Counted from the stretch's first letter, positions 50,191-60,784 are shown. The stretch is 64,000 nt of DNA from Cyclobacteriaceae bacterium (GCA_012033595.1 JAAUQL010000005.1:29951-93950), one strand, 5' to 3'. Notes: a model not told the origin generated them from the letters alone. Program-made: numbers and translations.

Positions 50191-51585
50191 ATGATGCGAT
50201 TTTTTAACACCCGATATTTTGTGGTAAAAGCACGTGAGCGATCCCTGATATTGTTTTTTCTAATTGTCGATCTTTTCCTGTTGAATATATCCGTGGTCGC
50301 CGTTTCGGAGTTGCACTACGAAAATTTCTGGCAAAGCAGTAAGTTTTTTCTTCTGGCCAATGCCTGTTGGTTCATCACTTATCTGCTGTTCATCAATGAG
50401 ACCATGTTCGAAAAAGAAGACTTTTTCAAACGGTTTCAGACCTTGTTCAATAAGTTTTCGATTTATCTCAGCATTTTAGCGTTTGCTATCGTAGTGCTCA
50501 ATCTGAATATTTCCAGGACTTTGTTTCTTGGTTCAACGGTGTCATTTTACTTATTTAAGTCTGTCTTCTCCTATTTTTATTCTTTCCTCATTAAGCACCG
50601 AAGAAATGGCCAGTATTACAGCACCGTTCTCATTGTGGGCACAGGCGAAACCACTCAGGACATTTTGCATTTTTATAAGTCAAATCCTGATCTGGGCAAA
50701 GTGGTGGGTTGTCTTTCTGACGACGGTCTGCCTTCGGAATATTGCAATGTGGTAGGGTCGGTGGCAGACTTTGAGCAGATAGCGAAGCGGAATTACTGTT
50801 CGGAAATCATTATCAACATTCAACTTGTCAATGACAAAAAAATAAAGGAGCTGATAGATATCGCAGAAAAATACGGGATCAGACCCAGAGTTGTACCCAA
50901 CTACTATGAGATGTTTAAAAGGGCATATGAGGTGGAAACGCTGGGCAAAATACCCATCATCAATATTAGGGAAGTGAAGGTAGAGCGCTATGCCAACAGG
51001 TTTTGGAAACGGGCCTTTGATATTGCATTTTCCATGACGGTACTTTTCTTTGCGGCTCCTGTTATGATTCTGATTGCCATTGCCATCAAGCTGGAATCGA
51101 AGGGTCCGGTTTTTTACAAACCGCTGCGATGTGGCAGAAAAGGAACAAGCTTTCGTGTGTACAAATTTCGCTCTATGCGAGAAAATGACGATGATACCGG
51201 CGGCACCCGATCGACAGTAAAAAATGATAGCAGGATCACCAAAGTTGGAAAATTTATCAGGAAAACCAATCTGGACGAGCTGCCCCAATTTTTCAATGTG
51301 CTGCTTAACGAAATGTCGGTAGTGGGGCCAAGGCCGCACCGCACCAATCTCAACAAGACCTTTCAGGAAAAAGTAAGCACCTACATGGTTCGGCAGTATA
51401 TCAAACCGGGCATTACCGGTTGGGCGCAGGTAAATGGATGGAGGGGGCCTACAGAAACCAAAATCCAGTACATGGGGCGAGCCTTGCACGACTTGTGGTA
51501 TATCGAACATTGGAGTTTTTTCCTGGACATTTACATCATATGGCTTACCTTATTCGGAACAAAGGTTCGCAAAAATGCTTTCTAA
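50191..51585 (+). CDS. Undecaprenyl-phosphate sugar phosphotransferase (WcaJ/WbaP-like)
   Basis: 464 aa. Starts repeat-unit synthesis by moving a sugar-1-phosphate onto undecaprenyl phosphate. Four N-terminal helices, a CoA-binding-like Rossmann region (TVLIVGTGETTQDILHFYKS), a fifth helix (FDIAFSMTVLFFAAPVMIL) and the catalytic domain: ESKGPVFYKPLRCGRKGTSF, RVYKFRSM, DELPQFFNVLLNEMSVVGPR, then KPGITGWAQVNGWRG. Whether it uses glucose or galactose cannot be decided. Intact frame. Confidence 0.94.
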   Translation: MMRFFNTRYFVVKARERSLILFFLIVDLFLLNISVVAVSELHYENFWQSSKFFLLANACWFITYLLFINETMFEKEDFFKRFQTLFNKFSIYLSILAFAIVVLNLNISRTLFLGSTVSFYLFKSVFSYFYSFLIKHRRNGQYYSTVLIVGTGETTQDILHFYKSNPDLGKVVGCLSDDGLPSEYCNVVGSVADFEQIAKRNYCSEIIINIQLVNDKKIKELIDIAEKYGIRPRVVPNYYEMFKRAYEVETLGKIPIINIREVKVERYANRFWKRAFDIAFSMTVLFFAAPVMILIAIAIKLESKGPVFYKPLRCGRKGTSFRVYKFRSMRENDDDTGGTRSTVKNDSRITKVGKFIRKTNLDELPQFFNVLLNEMSVVGPRPHRTNLNKTFQEKVSTYMVRQYIKPGITGWAQVNGWRGPTETKIQYMGRALHDLWYIEHWSFFLDIYIIWLTLFGTKVRKNAF

Positions 51586-51729
51586 AAAACTGCCCATAGC
51601 GTAGTTTTACATCAATTCTACATGTTGGCATTTGCAAAATACCCATCTGCGCCTGGGTCAGCTTCAGGTAAAATGACCCTCCAGCCGCTTGTGGCCTACT
51701 GCAGGGTGGCGCATAGTAGACGGAGATTA

Positions 51730-51761
51730 TTGTTTTAGATGCATGCTGTATTGTAACTTTA
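51730..51761 (+). promoter_or_regulatory. Candidate promoter for wza-wzc
   Basis: TTG (51730-51732), 21-base spacer, TAACTTTA (51754-51761), one mismatch from TAnnTTTG. It lies in the 250-bp gap before the export genes, so these may have their own promoter. Confidence 0.3.
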
Positions 51762-51835
51762 TCCACAAGCACTATTTATTAAATACCTTTATATACCTGA
51801 GAAACAACCACAATCAGCATATTAAGAAAAGTACC

Positions 51836-52642
51836 ATGCAACACAGATTACCCCTTTTGCTATTGCTCATAGCGCTATCGACCTTTTTTTCGTGCAAATC
51901 GTATAGAGATTTCACCTATCTCCAGGATGTTGGAGAGGGGGAAGATTTTCTAAGATCTTTACCCAAAGAGCCCCCACCATACCTCATCCGGCCCAATGAC
52001 AACCTGTATGTGAGCATACTCACCCAAAATCCGGAGATGAATATGCTATACAATCCGGCCACACCACAGACGACCAACGCCCAGGCTGGTACCCAACAGA
52101 TGTATGGCGAGTTGACCAGCCAATATCTCAACGGCTATCCGGTAGATAAGGAAGGATACATCGTTTTGCCGGTACTTGGCAAAATCAATGTTGAAGGCAT
52201 GACCTTGCAAGACGCAGAAATACGGATCAAGACCAAGGCGATGGAGTATTTGAAAGAGGCAACTGTGAAGGTGAAGCTGCTCAACTATAAAATTACCGTA
52301 TTGGGCGAAGTGAATACCCCCGGCATTTATTATAACTACGACAAGTCTATTTCGGTATTGGACATTCTCAGCAAGGCCCATGGCAATACAGACTTTGCCG
52401 AAATTGACCATGTACTGGTGCTCAGGCATAAAGAAAAAGGCACGGAGACTTTTAGAATCAACTTGAAATCGAGTACTCAACTGCTCAATTCCGATGCTTA
52501 CTATCTGCAACCTGACGACATCGTATATGTAGAACCAGGTAGAAATAAGAATATAAAACTGCGCTCACCCGCTGTTTTGCTCTATTTCTCCGGTATCACC
52601 ACACTGGTGTTGATTATCAATCTGATCAACAATGTGAAGTGA
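51836..52642 (+). CDS. Polysaccharide export lipoprotein, Wza-like
   Basis: 268 aa from ATG 51836. Lipoprotein signal with Cys in TFFSCKSY (about residue 20), then YLIRPNDNLYVSILTQNPEM (polysaccharide export sequence domain) and DKEGYIVLPVLGKINVEGMT, plus the SLBB-type domain with ITVLGEVNTPGIYYNYDKSI. A C-terminal membrane segment (LLYFSGITTLVLIINLI) is typical for the Bacteroidota form, which may span the outer membrane. Works with the Wzc-like protein downstream. Confidence 0.92.
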   Translation: MQHRLPLLLLLIALSTFFSCKSYRDFTYLQDVGEGEDFLRSLPKEPPPYLIRPNDNLYVSILTQNPEMNMLYNPATPQTTNAQAGTQQMYGELTSQYLNGYPVDKEGYIVLPVLGKINVEGMTLQDAEIRIKTKAMEYLKEATVKVKLLNYKITVLGEVNTPGIYYNYDKSISVLDILSKAHGNTDFAEIDHVLVLRHKEKGTETFRINLKSSTQLLNSDAYYLQPDDIVYVEPGRNKNIKLRSPAVLLYFSGITTLVLIINLINNVK

Positions 52643-52686
52643 GTATAATTTACGTTTCAATAGACCAAGCAACTTAATATAATATC

Positions 52687-55086
52687 ATGCAACCGAACAC
52701 CAGCTTAAACAATTTTGCAGAACAAGAAGACGTACTGGATGTACGTGAGCTTTTGATGAAGATAAGGGCAAATTGGTATTGGTTTTTGATCTGTGGTTTG
52801 ATAGGTGCCGGAACGGGCTACTTACTCACAAAGGCCTCTTCGGCAAACTACGATGTCAGCACCACCCTGCTGGTAAACGAAGAAAACAAAAAGATGGGCT
52901 CTGATTTTCTTTTCGAAAGTCTGGGGCTCAATGCCACCACCAATGTACAGGATCAAATCGGTATATTGAGATCTTACATGATCAACCTCGAAACGATTGA
53001 AAAGCTCAATTGGAAAACCTCCTGGTTTCGCGATGGCTTTTTCAACGATACCGATATCTATCTGAACAGCCCCTTTGAGGTCATTCAGACGGAAAATGAG
53101 CCAAATCAGACGGGCGTCAGGCTATACATTGAGCCTGTAAATGCCGAAACCTATCGCATATCTGTATATGAAGAAATAAAGATAAAAGGGATAAAACAAA
53201 CCATCAGTATAGACCAGGAGGGCACATATGGCAAACCCTTCATCAACAAGCACTTCCATTTTATAGTAAAACTGCAAAATGCGCAGCCCATCGACGATGA
53301 CAGCCGGTACTTTTTTGTGTTCAATAACTATGTGCAACTGACAAAAAACTACCAGGCAAAATTGGAGATAAGTACCTCTGACGAAAAATCGAACCTGATC
53401 AATGTCAGGATCAAATCAACGAATCCCGCCAGGGCGGTTGACTACCTCAATATGCTCAGCCGGGTGTATATCCAATTTGGATTGAATGAAAAAAACCAGG
53501 CTTCGGAAAATACCGTCGAATTTATCGATTCGCAACTTTCCGGCATTGTAGATTCGCTACAGCAGGCTGGACAAAATTTCACAAATTTTCGCACCCAAAA
53601 CCGAATCGTGGATCTGAGCCAGGAAGCCGGCCTCATTATGGAGCGCTTCAAAGAAGTGGAATCAAACCAGGCTATGGCCAAAATGAGCCTTGACTACTAC
53701 AATAACCTGCTCAGCTATCTGGGAGATGCCCAACAAATGGAACAGATGGTAGCGCCATCGGTAGTCGGAATCACCGATCCGTCGCTCAATAGCATGGTCA
53801 TGAAGCTGGGCGATCTTTACGCCAGGCGCAGTACACTAAGCATGACGGTGCAAGAAAAAAACCCCAGCCTGATCGCACTAGACAACGAAATACTCTATAC
53901 CAGACAAAGCCTGGAAGAGAACCTGAAAAATCTGGCCAGCAATGCCAGAGTAGAGATCAATAACCTCGAAAAAAGAAAAAATTCCATTAATCAACAGCTA
54001 TCGCGTTTGCCAAAAACAGAGCAAAGCATGGTGAACATCAAGCGCAATTTTGACCTGAACAACGAACTGTACACCTATCTGCTCACCAAGCGTGCAGAAG
54101 CAGCGATCGCCAAGGCATCGACTACGCCCGATGTGAAAGCGCTGGACATCGCAAGAGTTGAAAATGCCGAACCGATAGGATCGAATAAGATGATAAAGGT
54201 TGCTATTGGCCTCTTGGCGGGCATGTTTGTGCCTTTGGCATTAATATTTGTCGGCGACTACCTCAACAATAAGGTCAATAAAAAAGAAGATATAGAAAAA
54301 GTATGCTCACTGCCTACCATTGGCACTATTGCCCACAACAATCTCAAGACCGAATTTCCAGTGATCAGGCACCCCCATTCGGGTATCACCGAGAGTTTCA
54401 GGTCGCTACGTACCAACCTGCAATACCTGCTCGGCGATAAAAAATCGCACGTAATTTCAGTACAATCCATGATCTCGGGAGAGGGTAAATCATTTGTTGC
54501 CCTCAACATGGCTCTGGTCTTTGCTATCAACAACAAAAAAGTATTGTTGATCGATGGTGATCTGCGTAAGCCCCAATTGCATTTCTCTTTCAACGATCCG
54601 AATTCCATCGGACTTAGCTCCTACCTCATGGACAAGGCCTCTTTTACAGAAACAGTGAAACAAAGCAAAATCCAGAATTTGCATTATGTGACCACCGGAC
54701 CCGTTTTGAGACATTCGGCAGAATTGCTGGACAGCCAACTGCTGGTAGATTTTATCAATAGCGCCAAAAGTCAATACGATTTTGTGATTTTCAATAATTC
54801 TCCGATCTCCATAGTTACGGACGGCACCCTGGTGGGCAAGCACGCCGATGCAAATCTCATCATCATCAGGCAAAATTTCACCTATAAAGACCACATCAAA
54901 CTCATCAATGAGTTTTCGGAACAGGGAGCCTTAAAACACATCTTCCTGGTATTTAACGATGTTAAAACTCATGGGCACGGCTATTTTATGAATGGCAAAA
55001 ACGATGGCTATGGATACTACGCCCAATCGAACAAAAGGAAAAAGCAAAAATGGAAGTACAAACCGTCAAAAGAAGTGATCGGCTAA
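52687..55086 (+). CDS. Wzc-like polysaccharide co-polymerase / BY-type tyrosine kinase
   Basis: 799 aa. Wzz-type N-terminal domain with a membrane segment at about residues 32-50 (WYWFLICGLIGAGTGYLLTK), a long coiled-coil periplasmic region, the GNVR block near RLPKTEQSMVNIKRNFDLN, a second membrane helix (IKVAIGLLAGMFVPLALIFV) and a cytoplasmic tyrosine kinase: Walker A SGEGKSFVALNMAL, Walker A' VLLIDGDLRKPQ. The C-terminus carries a Tyr cluster (GYFMNGKNDGYGYYAQSNK) as in autophosphorylating kinases. Controls chain length and export with Wza. Its stop lies 12 bases from the stop of convergent recG. Confidence 0.93.
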   Translation: MQPNTSLNNFAEQEDVLDVRELLMKIRANWYWFLICGLIGAGTGYLLTKASSANYDVSTTLLVNEENKKMGSDFLFESLGLNATTNVQDQIGILRSYMINLETIEKLNWKTSWFRDGFFNDTDIYLNSPFEVIQTENEPNQTGVRLYIEPVNAETYRISVYEEIKIKGIKQTISIDQEGTYGKPFINKHFHFIVKLQNAQPIDDDSRYFFVFNNYVQLTKNYQAKLEISTSDEKSNLINVRIKSTNPARAVDYLNMLSRVYIQFGLNEKNQASENTVEFIDSQLSGIVDSLQQAGQNFTNFRTQNRIVDLSQEAGLIMERFKEVESNQAMAKMSLDYYNNLLSYLGDAQQMEQMVAPSVVGITDPSLNSMVMKLGDLYARRSTLSMTVQEKNPSLIALDNEILYTRQSLEENLKNLASNARVEINNLEKRKNSINQQLSRLPKTEQSMVNIKRNFDLNNELYTYLLTKRAEAAIAKASTTPDVKALDIARVENAEPIGSNKMIKVAIGLLAGMFVPLALIFVGDYLNNKVNKKEDIEKVCSLPTIGTIAHNNLKTEFPVIRHPHSGITESFRSLRTNLQYLLGDKKSHVISVQSMISGEGKSFVALNMALVFAINNKKVLLIDGDLRKPQLHFSFNDPNSIGLSSYLMDKASFTETVKQSKIQNLHYVTTGPVLRHSAELLDSQLLVDFINSAKSQYDFVIFNNSPISIVTDGTLVGKHADANLIIIRQNFTYKDHIKLINEFSEQGALKHIFLVFNDVKTHGHGYFMNGKNDGYGYYAQSNKRKKQKWKYKPSKEVIG

Positions 55087-55098
55087 ATTTCCGATTTT

Positions 55099-57189
55099 TC
55101 AGCTGATCCGGCTCCAGTTAAGCGATGATTTGCGCTGGCTTTTTACCTGCTGTAGGATGGCAGCGTTTTCGTGATTTTGTAATTGCGGGTCATCATTTAA
55201 TAGCGACTGAGCAGCCTCCCTGGCGATTTCGAGTATTTTACCGTCTTTGCCAATATCACCAATCAGCAAGTCTAAAATACCACTTTGTTGCGTGCCCATA
55301 ATGTCCCCCGGGCCACGCAGTTTCAAATCTGCCTCTGCTATGTCGAAACCATTGTTGGTGCTTACCATGGTGTTGATGCGCATTTTGCTTTCCTTGCTCA
55401 GCTTGTAGCTCGTCATCAATATACAATACGACTGGTCGGCACCGCGGCCAACCCGCCCACGGAGCTGGTGCAGTTGAGCCAGGCCAAACCGTTCGGCATT
55501 TTCTATCACCATCACGGTGGCATTGGGTACATTTACCCCCACTTCTATCACGGTAGTGGCCACCATTATTTGGGTTTCGTTTTTCAAAAATCTCTTCATC
55601 TCAAAATCCTTGGCATCAGATTTCATCTTGCCATGTAAAATTCCTACCTGATATTCCGGGAAAGCCCTGCTGATGGCCTCGAAGCCATCTGTCAAATGCT
55701 TTAGATCCAGCTTTTCCGACTCCTCAATTAGTGGATAGACCACATAAACTTGCCGCCCCAAGTCAATTTGCTTGCGCATAAAGCCAAACAATTGCATGCG
55801 ATTGGCATCGAACTTATGCACCGTTTGAATCTCTTTTCTGCCTGCCGGCAATTCATCTATCACCGACACATCCAGGTCGCCATATAGCGTCATGGCCAGG
55901 GTTCGTGGAATGGGCGTGGCGGTCATCACCAGAATGTGCGGATAATAGCTCGTATTTTTTTGCCATAGCTTCGATCGCTGCGCCACGCCAAACCTGTGCT
56001 GTTCATCTACTATAGCCAATCCAAGATTTTTGAACTGCACAGTATCTTCGATCAATGCATGGGTTCCAATCAAAATATTGAGTGATCCATCCATGAGTTT
56101 TTGACTTACCAGGTTGCGCGCTTTCTTTTTAGAAGAACCCTTGAGGATGGCAATTTCCAATCCCAATTGGTCAGCAAATGGCTTTAACCCATTATAATGT
56201 TGATCTGCCAAAATTTCTGTCGGAGCCATCAATGCTGCCTGGGCATTATTGCCTATCACCACCAGCATGCAGATAAATGAAACGATGGTTTTGCCGCTGC
56301 CCACATCACCCTGAATCAGCCTGTTCATTTGTTTGCCCGATTTCAGGTCTTTATAAATTTCCCTGATCACACGTTTTTGCGCATTGGTTAGCTCAAAGGG
56401 CAGGTGCTTGTTGTAAAAGTCGGTGAGCAAATCAGTGGAGTTAAATACCTGACCGGCAAATTTCTCCACACGGGTCAGCTTCATTTTGATCAACCTCAAC
56501 TGCAAATAAAAAAACTCTTCAAACTTGAGCCGGTACTGGGCCAGAGCCAGCTTTTCTTGCGAACCCGGAAAGTGGATATTTACCAGGGCTTCACGCTTCG
56601 GCATCAGTTGATACCTGTTTATGATACTTGGCGATAGACTTTCCCTGATATGATGGCCTGCCTCGGCGATCAGGTTTTTTTGAAGTTTTGAGATGCCTTT
56701 ACTGTCCAGGTACCTCACCTTCAGTTTTTCTGTGGAGGGATATACCGGCTGCAAAAATGCCTGTTGCGTGTCAGCATCTGCCAGGGTATCTATTTCGGGG
56801 TGGGCGATGTTTAATTTTCTGTTAAACAGGGTAGGTTTGCCAAACACGATGTACTCTTCACCCTTGGCTATTTTTTTTAGTGTCCACTGAGCACCTTTAA
56901 ACCATACCAACTCTATTTCGCCGGTGTCATCTGCAAGATTGGCTACCAGTCTTTTCGCCCTCCCTTCTCCTATCAGCTCCAGGTGTCTGATCTTACCTCT
57001 TATTTGGATATTAGTCATCTCACCCGCGATTTCACCAATTTTGTAAAATTTAGTGCGGTCTTCGTATCGAAAAGGATAGTGTTGCAGGAGGTCACCAAAC
57101 GTAAAATTTTAGCTCCTTGTTCAGGAGCTCCCCTTTGCAGGGCCGACGCCTTTCAAGAATTCTATTTTGGTATCAAAAAAACCATGCAT
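55099..57189 (-). CDS. recG: ATP-dependent DNA helicase RecG (three frameshifts near the start)
   Basis: Remodels stalled forks and Holliday junctions. The intact part (from 57018) holds the wedge domain and helicase motifs: GDVGSGKTIVSF (Walker A), VDEQHRFGVAQRSKLW (motif II), TATPIPRTLAMTLYGDLDVS, ATTVIEVGVNVPNATVMVIE and QLHQLRGRVGRGADQSYCIL. The true N-terminus starts at ATG 57189 ([20 protein letters not shown]) and is broken three times: plus-strand C4 at 57130-57133, T4 at 57107-57110 and A4 at 57103-57106 each lack one base. Corrected, it reads ELLNKELKIFTFGDLLQHYP and gives 697 aa. The ATG overlaps the stop of gldD (TAATG). Confidence 0.93.
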
Positions 57190-57794
57190 TAGTGCTGCCG
57201 GTTTTGAAGGTCTTCTTTCCAGTAAAGGGTGTTGAGCAGGTGGACAATGTCGTCGCGTACAAAGTTGATGACTGGTGCCAAAGAGTCATTTTGTGTGGCA
57301 GTATTGAAATAAAGCGCCCCTCGCAAAAAGTGGTTGACTGAGTCAGTAATAAAAAACTGGTATTGACTGGGCACTTCCCCTTTCAGTTCGGCCATCACGG
57401 CAGTTTTGCCGGGTTTGGTTTTAACTACTGCCTCATCAATCGCATACGCTTTTACCTGGTGCTTGGACGTTAGCTTATAGGCGGTGGCCAGGTACTCCCT
57501 GAGCAAGGTTTCACTGTGCTTTATGGGTTTGTAGGATATCTGGATAGAAGCCTTAAATTCAGGATAATACAAGTCTATCCAATATGGCTCGGCTATCCAA
57601 CTGGTATCGGCAATGACGTTGGCATGCTTGGAGTACTCAAATCGGTAGGGAAAAGTATCGGGCAAGGGCAGGTATTCATTTGGCGGCAGCAGTATCCGGT
57701 TGTATCCTTTAGGTTTAGGCATGTAATCTGTCGCGCAAGCCGACCATAGCCACAACCCAATCAACACATAAAAAATTTGCCGGTGCTTGCTCAT
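57189..57794 (-). CDS. gldD: Gliding motility lipoprotein GldD
   Basis: 201 aa lipoprotein (lipobox LWLWSAC, Cys about residue 20) with the GldD hallmarks [33 protein letters not shown] and [20 protein letters not shown]. Required for gliding motility and type IX secretion-linked functions in the phylum; its exact role is unknown. Operon order gldE-gldD-recG; it overlaps gldE by 4 bases and recG by one. Confidence 0.93.
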   Translation of the reverse strand: MSKHRQIFYVLIGLWLWSACATDYMPKPKGYNRILLPPNEYLPLPDTFPYRFEYSKHANVIADTSWIAEPYWIDLYYPEFKASIQISYKPIKHSETLLREYLATAYKLTSKHQVKAYAIDEAVVKTKPGKTAVMAELKGEVPSQYQFFITDSVNHFLRGALYFNTATQNDSLAPVINFVRDDIVHLLNTLYWKEDLQNRQH

Positions 57795-59116
57795 TTTATA
57801 CTCACCTTTATCCGCTTTATCCTTTTCTGATCTACTGCAACGATGCTGAATACATAATTTTCGAAGGTAATGGTTTCGCCGGTACCTGGCAATTTGCTGT
57901 TTAATTCTAATATAAGACCACCCAATGATTCGCTTTCCCCCTTCACTTTTTCAAAATTCGCCGGATCCTGCCCGGTTATTTTGCAAAAATCTATCAATGT
58001 GGTCTTGCCCTCAAAAACATAGGTATTTGCATCGATTTTATTGAAAATGATTTCGTCATCGTCAGACTCGTCATGTATCTCGCCAACTATTTCCTCTATT
58101 ACGTCTTCCAGGGTTGCCAAACCGGAAGTGCCCCCATATTCATCTACTACAATGGCCATATGCACATGCTTTTCCTGAAAATCCTTCAATAAGGTATCGA
58201 TTTTCTTGGTTTCGGGCACGAAAAAAGGTGGCCTGATTAACTTTTGCCACTTGAAGCTCTCCTTTTTGTTGAGGTGGGGCAACAAGTCTTTGCTGTAGAG
58301 TATTCCTTCTATGTTGTCAACCGTGTCTTTGTAAATCGGGATCCTCGAATATCCCGATTTATTGATCTTGTCCATCAATTCATGAAAATCGAGCTCACAA
58401 TCAAAGGCGGTAAAGTCTATTCGTGATCGCATCACTTGTTTTACACTAAGTTGCCCAAAATTAACAATGCCTTTCAAAATGCCCTTTTCTTCCATCGAGG
58501 TTTCCTCGTTGGTGGTCAGTTCCAGGGCATGGTTAAGCTGCTCAGCCGAAATTTCGTATCCGCGGTTTTGGAATTTGCGTTCCAGTCCACTGGAAAAAGT
58601 GGTAAGAACCCATGAAAGCGGTTTGAAGAAATTAAATGCTATGCTAATAAGCGGTACGGACATTTTGGCAAAGCCAATGCTGCGTTGGTTGGCATAGATC
58701 TTTGGTACTACCTCTCCAAAGTACACAATAAGGAACGTGACAATAGCCGTAAGTGCCACCACAATGCCCCCACCGACCGATTTAGCGCCAGTTATCTCCC
58801 ACGTTAGTATGGTAGAAAGGGTCACGAAAGTGATGTTTATAAAATTATTGAGTATAAGAATGGTGGCCAAAAGTCTCTTGGGCTTTGAGATCAATTTAAA
58901 TATCTGCTTCTCCAATGAATTGCCACTTTTAAGCAAAAGTATTTCGCGGGGATTGAGCGAAAAAAATGCCACTTCCGACCCCGAAACCACTCCTGACAGC
59001 ACAAGGAGCAAAATCAGTATAATGGCATTGGCTACATAAAAGATCGGTGGGGCACTTTCCAAAACCATCAATAGAACCTGGGACGCAGGCTCGGGATCAT
59101 CAAAGTTTAATTCCAA
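57791..59116 (-). CDS. gldE: Gliding motility-associated protein GldE (CNNM/CorC type)
   Basis: 441 aa. Four N-terminal helices forming a DUF21 (CNNM) domain with [20 protein letters not shown], two CBS domains (e.g. [38 protein letters not shown]) and a C-terminal CorC/HlyC transporter-associated domain ([20 protein letters not shown]). GldE is adjacent to gldD in many Bacteroidota and can suppress gldD defects in known systems. Membrane protein, likely ion-related. Confidence 0.92.
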   Translation of the reverse strand: MELNFDDPEPASQVLLMVLESAPPIFYVANAIILILLLVLSGVVSGSEVAFFSLNPREILLLKSGNSLEKQIFKLISKPKRLLATILILNNFINITFVTLSTILTWEITGAKSVGGGIVVALTAIVTFLIVYFGEVVPKIYANQRSIGFAKMSVPLISIAFNFFKPLSWVLTTFSSGLERKFQNRGYEISAEQLNHALELTTNEETSMEEKGILKGIVNFGQLSVKQVMRSRIDFTAFDCELDFHELMDKINKSGYSRIPIYKDTVDNIEGILYSKDLLPHLNKKESFKWQKLIRPPFFVPETKKIDTLLKDFQEKHVHMAIVVDEYGGTSGLATLEDVIEEIVGEIHDESDDDEIIFNKIDANTYVFEGKTTLIDFCKITGQDPANFEKVKGESESLGGLILELNSKLPGTGETITFENYVFSIVAVDQKRIKRIKVSIK

Positions 59117-59137
59117 AATTCAAATCTTAATGTTCAA

Positions 59138-59599
59138 TTAAAATGGCAAGTCATCTTCCTCATCCTGGGTCTGTGGAAGCGTATCGGATTTTGGTTGAGA
59201 TGCGTTTTGTTGTGGTTTGGATTCAGGCATATTGTTTTCATATTCGCCGCCAGACGATTCGTTGCTGCCTTTACCTCCAAGCATGGTCATGCTCAATCCT
59301 CTTACCCTGGTGGTCGTCCGGTTGTTGCCATCACTATCTTGCCAGTTTTCGGTTTTCAATTTGCCTTCCACATACACCATCTGGCCTTTTTTCAAATATT
59401 GCTCGGCTACTTTGGCCAGTCCATCCCATAGTTCGATGCGATGCCATTCGGTTTGGCTCACTTTTTCGCCGTTCTTATTGGTATAAGATTCTGACGTGGC
59501 GATGTTGAAATTTGCCACTACCGAACCACTACTCAGATGTCGCACTTCCGGGTCAGAACCCAGATTGCCAATCAAAATTACTTTATTAACTCCTGCCAT
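59138..59599 (-). CDS. ssb: Single-stranded DNA-binding protein
   Basis: 153 aa. The OB fold opens with MAGVNKVILIGNLGSDPEVR and includes TEWHRIELWDGLAKVAEQYL, KKGQMVYVEGKLKTENWQ. The tail is rich in Ser, Gly and Gln (SSGGEYENNMPESKPQQNAS) and ends in the acidic DEEDDLPF, the usual tip that recruits repair proteins. Located between gldE and mutY on the same strand. Confidence 0.96.
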   Translation of the reverse strand: MAGVNKVILIGNLGSDPEVRHLSSGSVVANFNIATSESYTNKNGEKVSQTEWHRIELWDGLAKVAEQYLKKGQMVYVEGKLKTENWQDSDGNNRTTTRVRGLSMTMLGGKGSNESSGGEYENNMPESKPQQNASQPKSDTLPQTQDEEDDLPF

Positions 59600-59643
59600 A
59601 ATTTTTTACTGTTTTACAAAAATGTATCTTTTCTTAAAACTAA

Positions 59644-60735
59644 TCAATTTATTTTTTTGCCCCAATATCTGTCTATCAGAATAGACTTGGGCAATTTATG
59701 GATTTGATCCGGAGAATATAGAGCATAGCCCGGCCAGTCACCGGCTTCAAAAGTAACATTATCGCTCATCTCAATTTCGTGAAAAGTGCAATAAATTGTC
59801 TGATGCGTAAGTTGGTGCTTAAATGGGTCCGACACCGCGCCGATTACAAACCGATCTGGATGTTTTGTAAGCACTTCGGGTAATATCAATTCATCAAAAG
59901 GCAGATTAATGCTGCTTTCGATAAGGAAAAATTCGAAAAGCCCAAACCAAATATCTTTTGCTACCCTTTTTCGCATGAGGTACCGGCCATGTATGTTAAT
60001 AATGAAATAGGCAAAAAACCGGTCTTTCTTTTTGATCTTAGCTTTTTTGTATGGGATGTTCGAGACATTTTGCGTCTGCCGCGCCATACAAACCTCTGCC
60101 AAAACGCAGGTTTGGCATTGGGGCTTTTTAGGTGTGCAATGCAAAGCGCCAAATTCCATGATCGCCTGATTAAAGAGATCGGGTCGATGTGCAGGGATCG
60201 TTGCATCCGCTATTTGTTGGATGGTTTTTACGGTCTTGTTTGCGGAAATGTCATCCAAAATGCCATATAATCTACTTATCACCCTCATCACATTGCCATC
60301 TACTACCGCTTCCCGCCTGCCGAATGCAAGCGATGCAATGGCTGCCGCAGTGTAAGATCCTATGCCTGGCAGCTTTTCCAGCTCATTCTTTTGCGAAGGA
60401 AACACGCCATCCAGCTCATAAACAATGATTTGAGCACATTTATGCATGTTTCTGGCCCTGCTGTAGTAGCCAAGCCCTTGCCAGGCGCGCAAGACCACTT
60501 CGATATCTGCACTAGCCAAATCATGTACTGTAGGAAATTTTTGTGAAAAAACCATAAAATATGGCATGCCCTGTTCTACGCGTGTTTGCTGCAATATGAT
60601 CTCCGAAAGCCAGACGATATACGGGTCGTGCTGGTCGCGCCAGGGCAGTGTTCTTTTATTTTGTTCGTACCAGTGCAGTAAACTATTAGCTATAAGCCTT
60701 TTTTTCATTTCTTTTCGCAATATAGCCTTTGTCAT
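59644..60735 (-). CDS. mutY: A/G-specific adenine DNA glycosylase MutY
   Basis: 363 aa. Removes A opposite 8-oxoguanine. Catalytic Glu in WLSEIILQQTRVEQGMPYF, helix-hairpin-helix LEKLPGIGSYTAAAIASLAF, catalytic Asp in AVVDGNVMRVISRLYG, a 4Fe-4S cluster with C-x6-C-x2-C-x5-C in CTPKKPQCQTCVLAEVC, and a C-terminal NUDIX-like domain that recognises 8-oxoG. Start ATG 60735; an internal ATG at 60708 also is possible. Divergent from the HU-like gene. Confidence 0.95.
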   Translation of the reverse strand: MTKAILRKEMKKRLIANSLLHWYEQNKRTLPWRDQHDPYIVWLSEIILQQTRVEQGMPYFMVFSQKFPTVHDLASADIEVVLRAWQGLGYYSRARNMHKCAQIIVYELDGVFPSQKNELEKLPGIGSYTAAAIASLAFGRREAVVDGNVMRVISRLYGILDDISANKTVKTIQQIADATIPAHRPDLFNQAIMEFGALHCTPKKPQCQTCVLAEVCMARQTQNVSNIPYKKAKIKKKDRFFAYFIINIHGRYLMRKRVAKDIWFGLFEFFLIESSINLPFDELILPEVLTKHPDRFVIGAVSDPFKHQLTHQTIYCTFHEIEMSDNVTFEAGDWPGYALYSPDQIHKLPKSILIDRYWGKKIN

Positions 60736-60776
60736 ATATTTTTAGGTATTTCGTTTTTAATTGTCACCCGACCCTT

Positions 60777-60784
60777 TAAATTTG
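60777..60784 (+). promoter_or_regulatory. -7 element TAAATTTG of the HU-like gene
   Basis: Exact match to TAnnTTTG about 55 bases before the GTG at 60839, in the 103-bp divergent gap to mutY. A TTG 13 bases upstream is too close for a normal -33 element. Confidence 0.4.
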
